A stretch of DNA of 19,341 nt from Nymphaea colorata (GCF_008831285.2 NW_022204738.1:1-19341); one strand, 5' to 3'. Shown: positions 1-10,512, numbered from the stretch's first letter. Notes: generated by a model not told the origin, from the sequence alone. Program-made: numbers and translations.

Positions 1-339
1 ATGAATCACTTAAATCTCATTCATTTTCATGCAAGCCCTGTGATTTCAATCTACTAAATCATTAACATGGATATAACAATAAGTCAAGTACATTCAATAA
101 AGTATGCGTGATCATATGAATCACTTAAATCTTACTCGTATTGGTACGACATAGTGTAGATCTAAAGGATTGAAATTACAACTTCGTATCAATACAAGTG
201 CGATTTAAGTGATTCAAATGATCACACATACTTAATTGAATGTGCTTAACTTATTGTTACATCCATGTTGCTTGATTAAGTGAACTGAAATAACAAGTTT
301 GTATGAAAATGAATGTGATTCGAGTGATTCATTTGGTGT
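1..339. repeat. Flipped-monomer inverted repeat, copy 1 (left arm cut by window)
   Basis: Left arm 1-150 and right arm about 182-339 are imperfect reverse complements with a short spacer of forward-orientation satellite. Its start lies outside the window. It matches the complete dyads at 3143-3491 and 6293-6641. Confidence 0.8.
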
Positions 340-2221
340 CTTATAGTTAACCTAACGTGTTTCACATGTTATTACATCCACGATCAATGATTTAAATAAT
401 TAAAACTCACAAGTTTATATGGATATAAAGGAGACCTATGCATTAGTTTGATCCTTCTAGTTTGTACGATAAGTTGAACATGTTGTTACATCTATAGTGA
501 TCGATGCACAAGTTCACATCAATACGAGTGGGATTTATGTGATTCAATTGATCACGCATATTTAATTGAATGTACTTAACTTGTTGTTACGTTTATATTA
601 AATGATTTAGTAAATTCAAATCATAGGTTTATATGAAAATGAATGGGATTCGAGTGATTCATTTGGTGTTTACAGGTAACTTAATGTGTTTCACTTGTTA
701 TTACATACATTTGATCACTTATGTTTAATCGAGAGATTATGTGATTCATTTTTACTTGTTCTTACATACATTTGATAACTTATATTTAATTGAATGTGCG
801 TAACCATTTGTTACATACGTATAGAATGACTTAGTGGCTTGAAAAAAGAAGTCCGTTTGGAAATGAATGAGAGTCAAGTCACTATATTGGTCCCTTATAT
901 TAATCTAATGTATTTCACTTGTTATTACATCTATAATGAAAGATTTAAATGGTTGAAATCACAAGTTTATATGGATGCAAATGGTTGAAGTCACTATATT
1001 TGTACACGTGTAGTTAGTCCGATGAGTTGAATTTGTTGTTACATCTATAGGAACGTTCTAAAGGATTGAAATCACATGTTCGTACGAATACAAGTGAGAT
1101 TTAAGTGATTCATATAATCGTGCATACTTAATTGAATGTGTTTAACTTGTTGTTACGTCTATAATAAATGATTTAGTAGATTGAAATCACAAGTTTGTGC
1201 GAAAATGAATGAGATTCGAGTGATTCATTTGGTGTCTTGTAGTTAACCTATTGTGTTTCACTTGTTATTACATCTTTGATCAATGATTTAAATGATTAAA
1301 ACTTACAAGTTTGTATGGATATAAAGGAGACCTATGCATTAGTTTGATCCCTTGTAGTTAGTTCAATAAGTTGAACTAGTTCTTACATCTATGGTGATCG
1401 ATGTAAGGAATTGAAATCACAAGTTCGTATCAATACGAGTGGGATTTAAGTGATTCATTTTATCACACATACGTAATTGAATGTGCTTAACTTGTTGTTA
1501 CGTCTATATTAAATGATTTAGTAGATTAAAATCATAGGTTTGTATGAAAATGAATGATATTGGAGTGATTCATTTGGTGTCTTGTAAGTAACCTAATGTG
1601 TTTCACTTGTTATTACATATATTTGATCACTTATATTTAATTGAGAGATTAAGTGATTCATTTTCACTTGTTATTACATATAATTGATCACTTGTATTTA
1701 ATTGAATGTGCGTGACCATTTCTTACTTACGTATAGAATGACCTAGTGGCTTTGATACCAGAAGTTCGTTTGGAATACATATATAATGAATGATTTAAAT
1801 GATTGAAATCACATGTTCATGTGGATACAAACGCGTGTAGTTAGTCCGATGAGTTGAATTTATTGTTACAACTATAGTGCACGATCTAAATGATTGAAAT
1901 CACAAGTTCGTATCAATACAAGTGCGATTTAAGTGATTCAAATGATCACACATACTTAATTGAATGTGCTTAACTTGTTGTTACATCCATATTGCTAGAT
2001 TAAGTGAATTCAAATCACAAGTTTGTGTGAAAATAAATGAGATTTGAGTGATTCATTTGGTGTCTTATAATTAACCTAATGTGTTTCACTCGTTATGACA
2101 TCTATGATCAACGATTTAAACGATAAAAACTCACAAGTTTATATGGATGTAAAGGAGACCTATGGATTAGTTTAGTTTGATCCCTTGTAGTTTGTTCAAT
2201 AAGTTGAACATGTTGTTACAT

Positions 2222-2274
2222 CTCATTCATTTGTATCCATACGCACACTAAATCACTCGTCTCGATACGAGTGA
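2222..2274. repeat. Micro-flipped satellite segment with short palindrome, copy 1
   Basis: Bases 2222-2259 (CTCATTCATTTGTATCC onward) run in reverse orientation within forward satellite. They end in the seven-base dyad TCACTCG / CGAGTGA (2253-2259 and 2268-2274) with an eight-base loop. The equivalent point in copy 3 lies beyond its truncation. Confidence 0.7.
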
Positions 2275-2668
2275 GATTTAAGTGATTCATTTGATCACGC
2301 ATACTTAATTGAATGTGCTTAACTTGTTGTTACGTCTATATTAAATGATTTAGTATATTGAAATCATAGGTTTGTATGGAAATGAATGAGATTTGAGTGA
2401 TTCATTTGGTGTCTTGTAGGTAACCTAATATGTTTCACTTGTTATTACATATATTTGATCACATATATTTAATTGAGAGATTAAATGATTCATTTTCACT
2501 TGTTATTACATATATTTGATCAATATATTTAATTGAGTGTGCGTAGCCATTTGTTACATACGTATAGAATGACTTAGTGGCTTGAAATAAGAAGTTCGTT
2601 TGGAAATGAATGAGAGTCAGGTCATTAAGTTGGTCCCTTACAGTTAATCTAGTGTATTTCACTTGTTA

Positions 2669-3012
2669 TTACATCTATAATGAATGATTTAAATGATTGA
2701 AATCGCAAGTTCATATGGATACAAATGGGATCTATGCATTACTTTGAATGCGTGTAATTAGTCCGATGAGTTGAATTTGTTGTTACATCTATAGTGAACG
2801 ATCTAAAGGATTGAAATCACGCGTTCGTACCAATACAAGTGAGATTTAAATGATTCATATGATCATGCATGCTTAATTGAATGTGTTTAACTTGTTGTTA
2901 CATCTATATTAAATGATTTAGTAGATCGAAATCACAAGTTTGTATGAAAATGAATGAGATTCGAGTGATTCATTTGGTGTCTTATGGTTTACCTAATGTG
3001 TTTCACTAGTTG
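2669..3012. repeat. Clear example of the three-monomer satellite subunit
   Basis: Three consecutive monomers of 114, 115 and 115 bp, each opening with TTACAT(C/T)TATA. The three differ from one another in a consistent way: the first carries GATTTAAATGATTGAAATC, the second GATCTAAAGGATTGAAATC, the third GATTTAGTAGATCGAAATC. The same A-B-C order recurs through most of the array, interrupted by shortened monomers. Confidence 0.8.
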
Positions 3013-3051
3013 TTACATTTATAATGATTCTTAATACGGATGTCCTTAACA

Positions 3052-3160
3052 AGTGATTCATTTGGTGTCATATAGTTAACCTAATGTGTTTCACTTGTAA
3101 TTTAATTGAATGTGCTTAACAAGTGAATTAGGTTAACAATAGGGCACCAAATGAATCACT
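3052..3160. repeat. Hairpin at entry to the flipped block, copy 1/2 boundary
   Basis: Arms 3052-3097 and 3120-3160 read AGTGATTCATTTGGTG...GTTAACCTAA...CACTTG and its near-exact reverse complement, around a 22-base loop (3098-3119). This is a much tighter dyad than the adjacent 158-bp one and overlaps its left arm, so this point is an inversion breakpoint with nested palindromes. Confidence 0.85.
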
Positions 3161-3491
3161 CAAATCTCATTCATTTTCATGCAAGCCTGTGATTTCAATC
3201 TACTAAATCATTTAACATGGATATAACAATAAGTCAAGTACATTCAATAAAGTATGCGTGATCATATGAATCACTTAAATCTGACTCGTATTGGTACGAC
3301 TATAGTGCACGATCTAAAGGATTGAAACTACAAGTTCGTATCAATACAAGTGCGATTTAAGTGATTCAAATGATCACACATACTTAATTGAATGTGCTTA
3401 ACTTATTGTTACATCCATGTTGCTTGATTAAGTGAACTGAAATCACAAGTTTGTATGAAAATGAATGTGATTCGAGTGATTCATTTGGTGT
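3143..3491. repeat. Large inverted repeat in satellite, copy 2
   Basis: Left arm 3143-3300 and right arm 3334-3491, each 158 bp, are reverse complements with scattered mismatches, separated by a 33-bp spacer (3301-3333). The left arm is a run of monomer sequence in reverse orientation; its end, TTGGTACGAC, pairs with GTTCGTATCAA in the right arm. The dyad is a fixed part of the higher-order unit, recurring at the 3150-bp period. Confidence 0.85.
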
Positions 3492-6300
3492 CTTATAGTT
3501 AACCTAACGTGTTTCACATGTTATTACATCCATGATCAATGATTTAAATAATTAAAACTCACAAGTTTATATGGATATAAAGGAGACCTATGCATTAGTT
3601 TGATCCTTTCTAGTTTGTACGATAAGTTGAACATGTTGTTACATCTATAGTGATCGATGCACAAGTTCACATCAATACGAGTGGGATTTAAGTGATTCAA
3701 TTGATCACGCATATTTAATTGAATGTACTTAACTTGTTGTTACGTTTATATTAAATGATTTAGTAAATTCAAATCATAGGTTTATATGAAAATGAATGGG
3801 ATTCGAGTGATTCATTTGGTGTTTACAGGTAACTTAATGTGTTTCACTTGTTATTACATACATTTGATCACTTATGTTTAATCGAGAGATTATGTGATTC
3901 ATTTTTACTTGTTCTTACATACATTTGATAACTTATATTTAATTGAATGTGCGTAACCATTTGTTACATACGTATAGAATGACTTAGTGGCTTGAAAAAA
4001 GAAGTCCGTTTGGAAATGAATGAGAGTCAAGTCACTATATTGGTCCTTATAGTTAATCTAATGTATTTCACTTGTTATTACATCTATAATGAATGATTTA
4101 AATGGTTGAAATCACAAGTTTATATGGATACAAATGTTGAAGTCACTATATTTGTACACGTGTAGTTAGTCCGATGAGTTGAATTTGCTGTTACATCTAT
4201 AGGGAACGTTCTAAAGGTTTGAAATCACATGTTCGTACGAATACAAGGGAGATTTAAGTGATTCATATAATCGTGCATACTTAATTGAATGTGTTTAACT
4301 TGTTGTTACATCTATAATAAATGATTTAGTAGATTGAAATCACAAGTTTGTGCGAAAATGAATGATATTCGAGTGATTCATTTGGTGTCTTGTAGTTAAC
4401 CTATTGTGTTTCACTTGTTATTACATCTTTGATCAATGATTTAAATGATTAAAACTTACAAGTTTGTATGGATATAAAGGAGACCTATGCATTAGTTTGA
4501 TCCCTTGTAGTTAGTTCAATAAGTTGAACTAGTTCTTACATCTATGGTGATCGATGTAAGGAATTGAAATCACAAGTTCGTATCAATACGAGTGGATTTA
4601 AGTGATTCATTTTATCACACATACGTAATTGAATGTGCTTAACTTGTTGTTACGTCTATATTAAATGATTTAGTAGATTAAAATCATAGGTTTGTATGAA
4701 AATGAATGATATTGGAGTGATTCATTTGGTGTCTTGTAAGTAACCTAATGTGTTTCACTTGTTATTACATATATTTGATCACTTATATTTAATTGAGAGA
4801 TTAAGTGATTCATTTTCACTTGTTATTACATATAATTGATCACTTGTATTTAATTGAATGTGCGTGACCATTTCTTACTTACGTATAGAATGACCTAGTG
4901 GCTTTGATACCAGAAGTTCGTTTGGAATACATATATAATGAATGATTTAAATGATTGAAATCACATGTTCATGTGGATACAAACGCGTGTAGTTAGTCCG
5001 ATGAGTTGAATTTATTGTTACAACTATAGTGCACGATCTAAATGATTGAAATCACAAGTTCGTATCAATACAAGTGCGATTTAAGTGATTCAAATGATCA
5101 CACATACTTAATTGAATGTGCTTAACTTGTTGTTACATCCATATTGCTAGATTAAGTGAATTCAAATCACAAGTTTGTGTGAAAATAAATGAGATTTGAG
5201 TGATTCATTTGGTGTCTTATAATTAACCTAATGTGTTTCACTCGTTATGACATCTATGATCAACGATTTAAACGATAAAAACTCACAAGTTTATATGGAT
5301 GTAAAGGAGACCTATGGATTAGTTTAGTTTGATCCCTTGTAGTTTGTTCAATAAGTTGAACATGTTGTTACATCTCATTCATTTGTATCCATACGCACAC
5401 TAAATCACTCGTCTCGATACGAGTGAGATTTAAGTGATTCATTTGATCACGCATACTTAATTGAATGTGCTTAACTTGTTGTTACGTCTATATTAAATGA
5501 TTTAGTATATTGAAATCATAGGTTTGTATGGAAATGAATGAGATTTGAGTGATTCATTTGGTGTCTTGTAGGTAACCTAATATGTTTCACTTGTTATTAC
5601 ATATATTTGATCACATATATTTAATTGAGAGATTAAATGATTCATTTTCACTTGTTATTACATATATTTGATCAATATATTTAATTGAGTGTGCGTAGCC
5701 ATTTGTTACATACGTATAGAATGACTTAGTGGCTTGAAAAAGAAGTTCGTTTGGAAATGAATGAGAGTCAGGTCATTAAGTTGGTCCCTTACAGTTAATC
5801 TAGTGTATTTCACTTGTATTACATCTATAATGAATGATTTAAATGATTGAAATCGCAAGTTCATATGGATACAAATGGGATCTATGCATTACTTTGAATG
5901 CGTGTAATTAGTCCGATGAGTTGAATTTGTTGTTACATCTATAGTGAACGATCTAAAGGATTGAAATCACGCGTTCGTACCAATACAAGTGAGATTTAAA
6001 TGATTCATATGATCATGCATGCTTAATTGAATGTGTTTAACTTGTTGTTACATCTATATTAAATGATTTAGTAGATCGAAATCACAAGTTTGTATGAAAA
6101 TGAATGAGATTCGAGTGATTCATTTGGTGTCTTATGGTTTACCTAATGTGTTTCACTAGTTGTTACATTTATAATGATTCTTAATACGGATGTCCTTAAC
6201 AAGTGATTCATTTGGTGTCATATAGTTAACCTAATGTGTTTCACTTGTAATTTAATTGAATGTGCTTAACAAGTGAATTAGGTTAACAATAGGGCACCAA
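3151..6300. repeat. Higher-order satellite unit, copy 2
   Basis: Second 3150-bp unit, complete in the window. It aligns to copy 1 along its full length with only scattered substitutions and one- or two-base indels that cancel to the same total length. It ends with the same hairpin and flipped-monomer entry as copy 1. Confidence 0.9.
5374..5427. repeat. Micro-flipped satellite segment with short palindrome, copy 2
   Basis: Same short reversed piece and TCACTCG/CGAGTGA dyad as at 2222-2274, one higher-order period later. It was therefore present before the 3150-bp unit was amplified. Confidence 0.7.
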
Positions 6301-6310
6301 ATGAATCACT
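6202..6310. repeat. Hairpin at entry to the flipped block, copy 2/3 boundary
   Basis: Exact 3150-base offset copy of the hairpin at 3052-3160, with the same arms and the same 22-base loop (6248-6269). Confidence 0.85.
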
Positions 6311-6641
6311 CAAATCTCATTCATTTTCATGCAAGCCTGTGATTTCAATCTACTAAATCATTTAACATGGATATAACAATAAGTCAAGTACATTCAATAA
6401 AGTATGCGTGATCATATGAATCACTTAAATCTTACTCGTATTGGTACGACTATAGTGTAGGATCTAAAGGATTGAAATTACAACTTCGTATCAATACAAG
6501 TGCGATTTAAGTGATTCAAATGATCACACATACTTAATTGAATGTGCTTAACTTATTGTTACATCCATGTTGCTTGATTAAGTGAACTGAAATAACAAGT
6601 TTGTATGAAAATGAATGTGATTCGAGTGATTCATTTGGTGT
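6293..6641. repeat. Large inverted repeat in satellite, copy 3
   Basis: Same dyad as at 3143-3491, offset by 3150: arms 6293-6450 and 6484-6641 with spacer 6451-6483. The spacer carries TAGTGTAGGATC here, against TAGTGCACGATC in copy 2. Confidence 0.85.
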
Positions 6642-8330
6642 CTTATAGTTAACCTAACGTGTTTCACATGTTATTACATCCACGATCAATGATTTAAATA
6701 ATTAAAACTCACAAGTTTATATGGATATAAAGGAGACCTATGCATTAGTTTGATCCTTCTAGTTTGTACGATAAGTTGAACATGTTGTTACATCTATAGT
6801 GATCGATGCACAAGTTCACATCAATACGAGTGGGATTTATGTGATTCAATTGATCACGCATATTTAATTGAATGTACTTAACTTGTTGTTACGTTTATAT
6901 TAAATGATTTAGTAAATTCAAATCATAGGTTTATATGAAAATGAATGGGATTCGACTGATTCATTTGGTGTTTTACAGGTAACTTAATGTGTTTCACTTG
7001 TTATTACATACATTTGATCACTTATGTTTAATCGAGAGATTATGTGATTCATTTTTACTTGTTCTTACATACATTTGATAATTATATTTAATTGAATGTG
7101 CGTAACCATTTGTTACATACGTATAGAATGACTTAGTGGCTTGAAAAAAGAAGTCCGTTTGGAAATGAATGAGAGTCAAGTCACTATATTGGTCCCTTAT
7201 AGTTAATCTAATGTATTTCACTTGTTATTACATCTATAATGAATGATTTAAATGGTTGAAATCACAAGTTTATATGGATACAAATTTATTTAAGTCACTA
7301 TATTTGTACACGTGTAGTTAGTCCGATGAATTGAATTTACTGTTACATCTATTGGGAACGTTCTAAAGGTTTGAAATCACATGTTCGTACGAATACAAGG
7401 GAGATTTAAGTGATTCATATAATCGTGCATACTTAATTGAATGTGTTTAACTTGTTGTTACATCTATAATAAATGATTTAGTAGATTGAAATTACAAGTT
7501 TGTGCGAAAATGAATGATATTCGAGTGATTCATTTGGTGTCTTGTAGTTAACCTATTGTGTTTCACTTGTTATTACAACTTTGATCAATGATTTAAATGA
7601 TTAAAACTTACAAGTTTGTATGGATATAAAGGAGACCTATGCATTAGTTTGATCCCTTGTAGTTAGTTCAATAAGTTGAACTAGTTCTTACATCTATGGT
7701 GATCGATGTAAGGAATTGAAATCACAAGTTCGTATCAATATGAGTGAGATTTAAGTGATTCATTTTATCACGCATACGTAATTGAATGTGCTTAACTTGT
7801 TGTTACGTCTATATTAAATGATTTAGTAGATTAAAATCATAGGTTTGTATGAAAATGAATGATATTGGAGTGATTCATTTGGTGTCTTGCAAGTAACCTA
7901 ATGTGTTTCACTTGTTATTACATATATTTGATCACTTATATTTTATTGAGAGATTAAGTGATTGATTTTCACTTGTTATTACATATAATTGATCACTTGT
8001 ATTTAATTAAATGTGCGTGACCATTTCTTACTTACGTATAGAATGACCTAGTGGCTTTGATACCAGAAGTTCGTTTGGAATACATATATAATGAATGATT
8101 TAAATGATTGAAATCACATGTTCATGTGGACACAAACGCGTGTAGTTAGTCCGATGAGTTGAATTTATTGTTACAACTATAGTGCACGATCTAAATGATT
8201 GAAATCACAAGTTCGTATCAATACAGGTGCGATTTAAGTGATTCAAATGATCACACATACTTAATTGAATGTGCTTAACTTGTTGTTACATCCATATTGC
8301 TAGATTAAGTGAATTCAAATCACAAGTTTG
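6301..8330. repeat. Higher-order satellite unit, copy 3, truncated
   Basis: Third unit, matching about the first 2025 bases of copies 1 and 2 and ending abruptly inside the word CACAAGTTTG at 8330. Non-satellite DNA follows at once. Substitutions private to this copy become more frequent in its last 600 bases (for example at the positions matching 1435-1450, 1590, 1655 and 1700 of copy 1), as expected at the edge of an array where homogenisation is weaker. Confidence 0.9.
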
Positions 8331-9160
8331 CAAGGGTGGCGTGGAGATTTCCTTCCTTCGGTAGAGGAGGAAAAGGGCGTCTAATTCCAAAATGGAAATT
8401 AGAGCTAAGAGGATCGCTAGAGAGAGACTAGCGAATAAGGAAGGGATTCCAATTCTTTCCTAAGGTATAAGGATTGAATTGGTGTTAAGTTCCTTTCCTA
8501 GCTCGTAGGAAAGGGGAGGGCACGTGGCTAATGCCAAAAAGGTAAGACTTCTACGTTAGGCGCGTGGGGACTCCTTCTTCTCTTCTTCACGAGGGACACA
8601 AGGGGTGACTCGACAAGAAAGGGATTAGGCAAGAGCTAAAGGGGTAAAGCTGGCTAACACTCAAGGTAAGAGCATGAGGTGGCAAGGGGAGAACTCCATG
8701 CGAGAGGGACTAAAGACGGTGGAGGAAAAGAAAGGGGGAAGTGCGATAACAAGGTTGGCTCCAACGTTGACAAGTGTAAACCGTGGGACCTACAAAGGAA
8801 TGGTGTGCGACATAGAGGGGGAAAGCTGGCTCGGTTCAGGTGGGTAATAATTAGGGAAGGTGAGGTGGAGAGGAGCTAAGGTAAGATACCAAAAATGGAG
8901 GAGACGAGCTGGGGCAAGGAGGAGGTGGCGAATTCCTAGACCTCACTTCCAAAAGGAAAACATGTGATGGCCTCTACGAAATCGGCAAGGGTTCTAAGGG
9001 ATGAGAAAGGTAAAACGTGTGGGGCCAAGGTCTCGAGAGGGAGTGGTGACCTGGTGATGAGGCTTGGGGCTAACAAAAAGGAAGGGGCTCGGATAGGGAA
9101 GAGGAGGAGGTGGCGTTCTCACAAAAAGGAAGGGGCTCGGATAGGGAAGAGGAGGAGGAA
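8331..9160. other. Purine-rich segment between satellite and LTR, no recognisable gene
   Basis: The plus strand is strikingly rich in G and A, especially 8640-9160. It does not align by eye with the matching part of the middle LTR (14133-15547), although both precede the shared LTR sequence starting at GGTGCGAGCTAGCACC (9161 and 15548). It could be a diverged end of the left LTR, an insertion, or unrelated DNA. The small plus-strand frames here (8679-8879 and 8964-9185) are lysine/arginine/glycine-rich, an effect of base composition, and I do not call them genes. Confidence 0.5.
9073..9158. repeat. Two-copy tandem duplication, 48-bp period
   Basis: A 38-bp purine-rich sequence, ACAAAAAGGAAGGGGCTCGG onward to GGAGGAGG, occurs at 9073-9110 and again exactly at 9121-9158, separated by TGGCGTTCTC. 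The exact identity implies a recent local duplication. Confidence 0.9.
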
Positions 9161-10241
9161 GGTGCGAGCTAGCACCGGCGGCTAGGGTGATTTACCCTAG
9201 AGCGCTCCTCCAACAATGGACCAGAATACCCTCAGCTTGTTATTGAACAGTTCCATGGTCAGGGGCAGATTAGTCCACGCCAGAAAAGGGCCAAAGTCTG
9301 GCCGGAATCACAGAAAGTTCACCGGAAATTGCAGGGTTCAGGCCGGGCCTAAAACACGAGAACGAGTAGCCGGATGAAGCTCAAATTCAGCCGTTTGATT
9401 CCTTTTGATGGGGCGTCTTCTTTTTTGTATTTCTTTCTTTGTTTTGACCCCTTTTGATGCACCCTTTTTGCAAGCCCTTTTTGCTTGCTGGATTTGTGCA
9501 TCCGTTTTGCCCAAAAACGGAGGCAACCAAAGAGGCCCTTTTTTGAGGATGCTCGTGGGGAACCTTCGTGCGTAGCGTGAGGGAAAGAACTCAAGAAAGC
9601 CAAGGAGTTCTTGAGACGCGTAAGCAAGGGTTTAATTCTGTTTTCAGCCACGGGATGTGAGCTGAATCTCACGGGTTTACACCGAGGGATTGAAATCCAT
9701 CTTCTAGCCGAACTCAAGATCAAAACCGAGCAACGTGTGCTCACTAACTTTTCTTGTTTTCTCTTCGTACTAACCTTTTTCTCTTGCGCTACTTTGATGT
9801 CTTTTGCTGCTGCTACCAGGTCGCCCAAGTTGCTGCAGCCTTCCCGGGATGAAGACAGCCTCACAACCTTCTTTGTGCTTGAGAAGGAAGGCACCGTGCC
9901 TCAAGAAAATGCTCGTGGGGTATTCTTCGTGGTCCGTTGGAGACGCCGCGCGCCAGAGCTTGCTGCTATCCTTAGGCCGTGATCCTTAGGTCGAGGGGGA
10001 GAGGAAGAAACCAGAAAACATGGTCGAGTGGAAGAGGGAGACCTTCGGTTGACAAGAGGGCTGAAGACGATGCAGATCTTCACCTTGGGGTTTGAAAGGT
10101 AGATTACGCCAAGAGAGATGACGTTAGGCTAGGGAGATACCTTGAGGACGAGTGGAGGAGAAGAGGCTGCGCCATGGATGAGGAGGGACGCCAAGGAGAG
10201 AAGGGAGACCACCGCGGGAGAGGGGTGAGCCAAGGGGAGTA

Positions 10242-10337
10242 CGAGAGAGAGAAAGGGCATTCCGCCCAACACAATTCCTCAATTCATTTTCATTATTCAA
10301 AAGCATAACATTTACATGAATTCAATCCTTTAAATAA
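10242..10337 (-). promoter_or_regulatory. Possible core promoter of left LTR
   Basis: On the minus strand an AT-rich box, TTATTTAAAG (10337-10328), lies about 80 bases upstream of a CT-rich tract CTTTCTCTCTCTCG (about 10255-10242), a common plant initiation context. The same pair exists in all three LTRs. This rests on composition only, and the spacing is longer than usual for a TATA box. Confidence 0.2.
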
Positions 10338-10389
10338 TCTCCTAAGCAACTCGGTTCACATTCCGAACCGGTTCACTAAAGAAACAAAT

Positions 10390-10512
10390 CAAAAACGGAC
10401 TCAAATGGATCCAAAAACGGAACTCAAATGAAATCCAAAAACGGAGCTCCATGGGATCCAAAAACGGAACTCAATGGGGTCCAAAAACGGAACTCCATGG
10501 GATCCAAAAACG
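10390..10512. repeat. 23-bp LTR minisatellite, six units
   Basis: The core CCAAAAACGGA followed by (A/G)CTC(C/A)A(T/A)(G/A)GGAT recurs with core starts at 10390, 10413, 10437, 10460, 10483 and 10506, so the period is 23 bp. Units contain GGATCC and GAGCTC palindromes. The third LTR also has six units (reverse strand); the middle LTR has only two. Confidence 0.9.

Larger units (their letters stand above)
1..3150. repeat. Higher-order satellite unit, copy 1
   Basis: First visible 3150-bp unit. Its phase is set by the motif ATGAATCACT(T/C)AAATCTC, which recurs at 3151 and 6301. The window opens inside the flipped-monomer block of this unit, so 1-150 reads as the reverse complement of the prevailing monomer direction. 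In the first 530 bases it shares private variants with copy 3, but not further on. Confidence 0.9.
1..8330. repeat. Satellite DNA array with 3150-bp higher-order repeat
   Basis: The whole stretch consists of AT-rich, diverged monomers sharing core words such as TTAC(A/G)TCTATA, GTGATTCATTTGGTG and TTGAAATCACAAGTT. Successive TTACAT cores at 2669, 2783, 2898 and 3013 give a monomer of 114-115 bp. Three monomer types alternate, giving a unit of about 343 bp, and the whole pattern repeats every 3150 bp: the same sequence starts at 1, 3151 and 6301. Higher-order copies differ by scattered single-base changes and small indels only. No gene is visible. The two 67-residue minus-strand reading frames inside it (2459-2662 and 7018-7221) are chance openings. 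This kind of array is typical of plant centromeric, pericentromeric or subtelomeric heterochromatin; which one cannot be told from sequence alone. Confidence 0.95.

Noticed and set aside
2459-2662. 67-residue minus-strand frame, with a near copy at 7018-7221
   Set aside because: It lies wholly within satellite monomers, and its repetition only mirrors the tandem repeat. There are no protein features, and the frame is broken in the equivalent places of the other higher-order copies.
1-8330. CRISPR-like array of regularly spaced repeats
   Set aside because: Units are contiguous 114-bp monomers with gradual divergence, not short identical repeats separated by unique spacers, and the context is a eukaryotic repeat region.
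9349-9894. 181-residue minus-strand frame in the left LTR
   Set aside because: Lysine/serine-rich; the frame is not kept in the middle LTR, where it is broken at 15777-16103; no family features. It overlaps a plus-strand frame of similar quality at 9611-9982.
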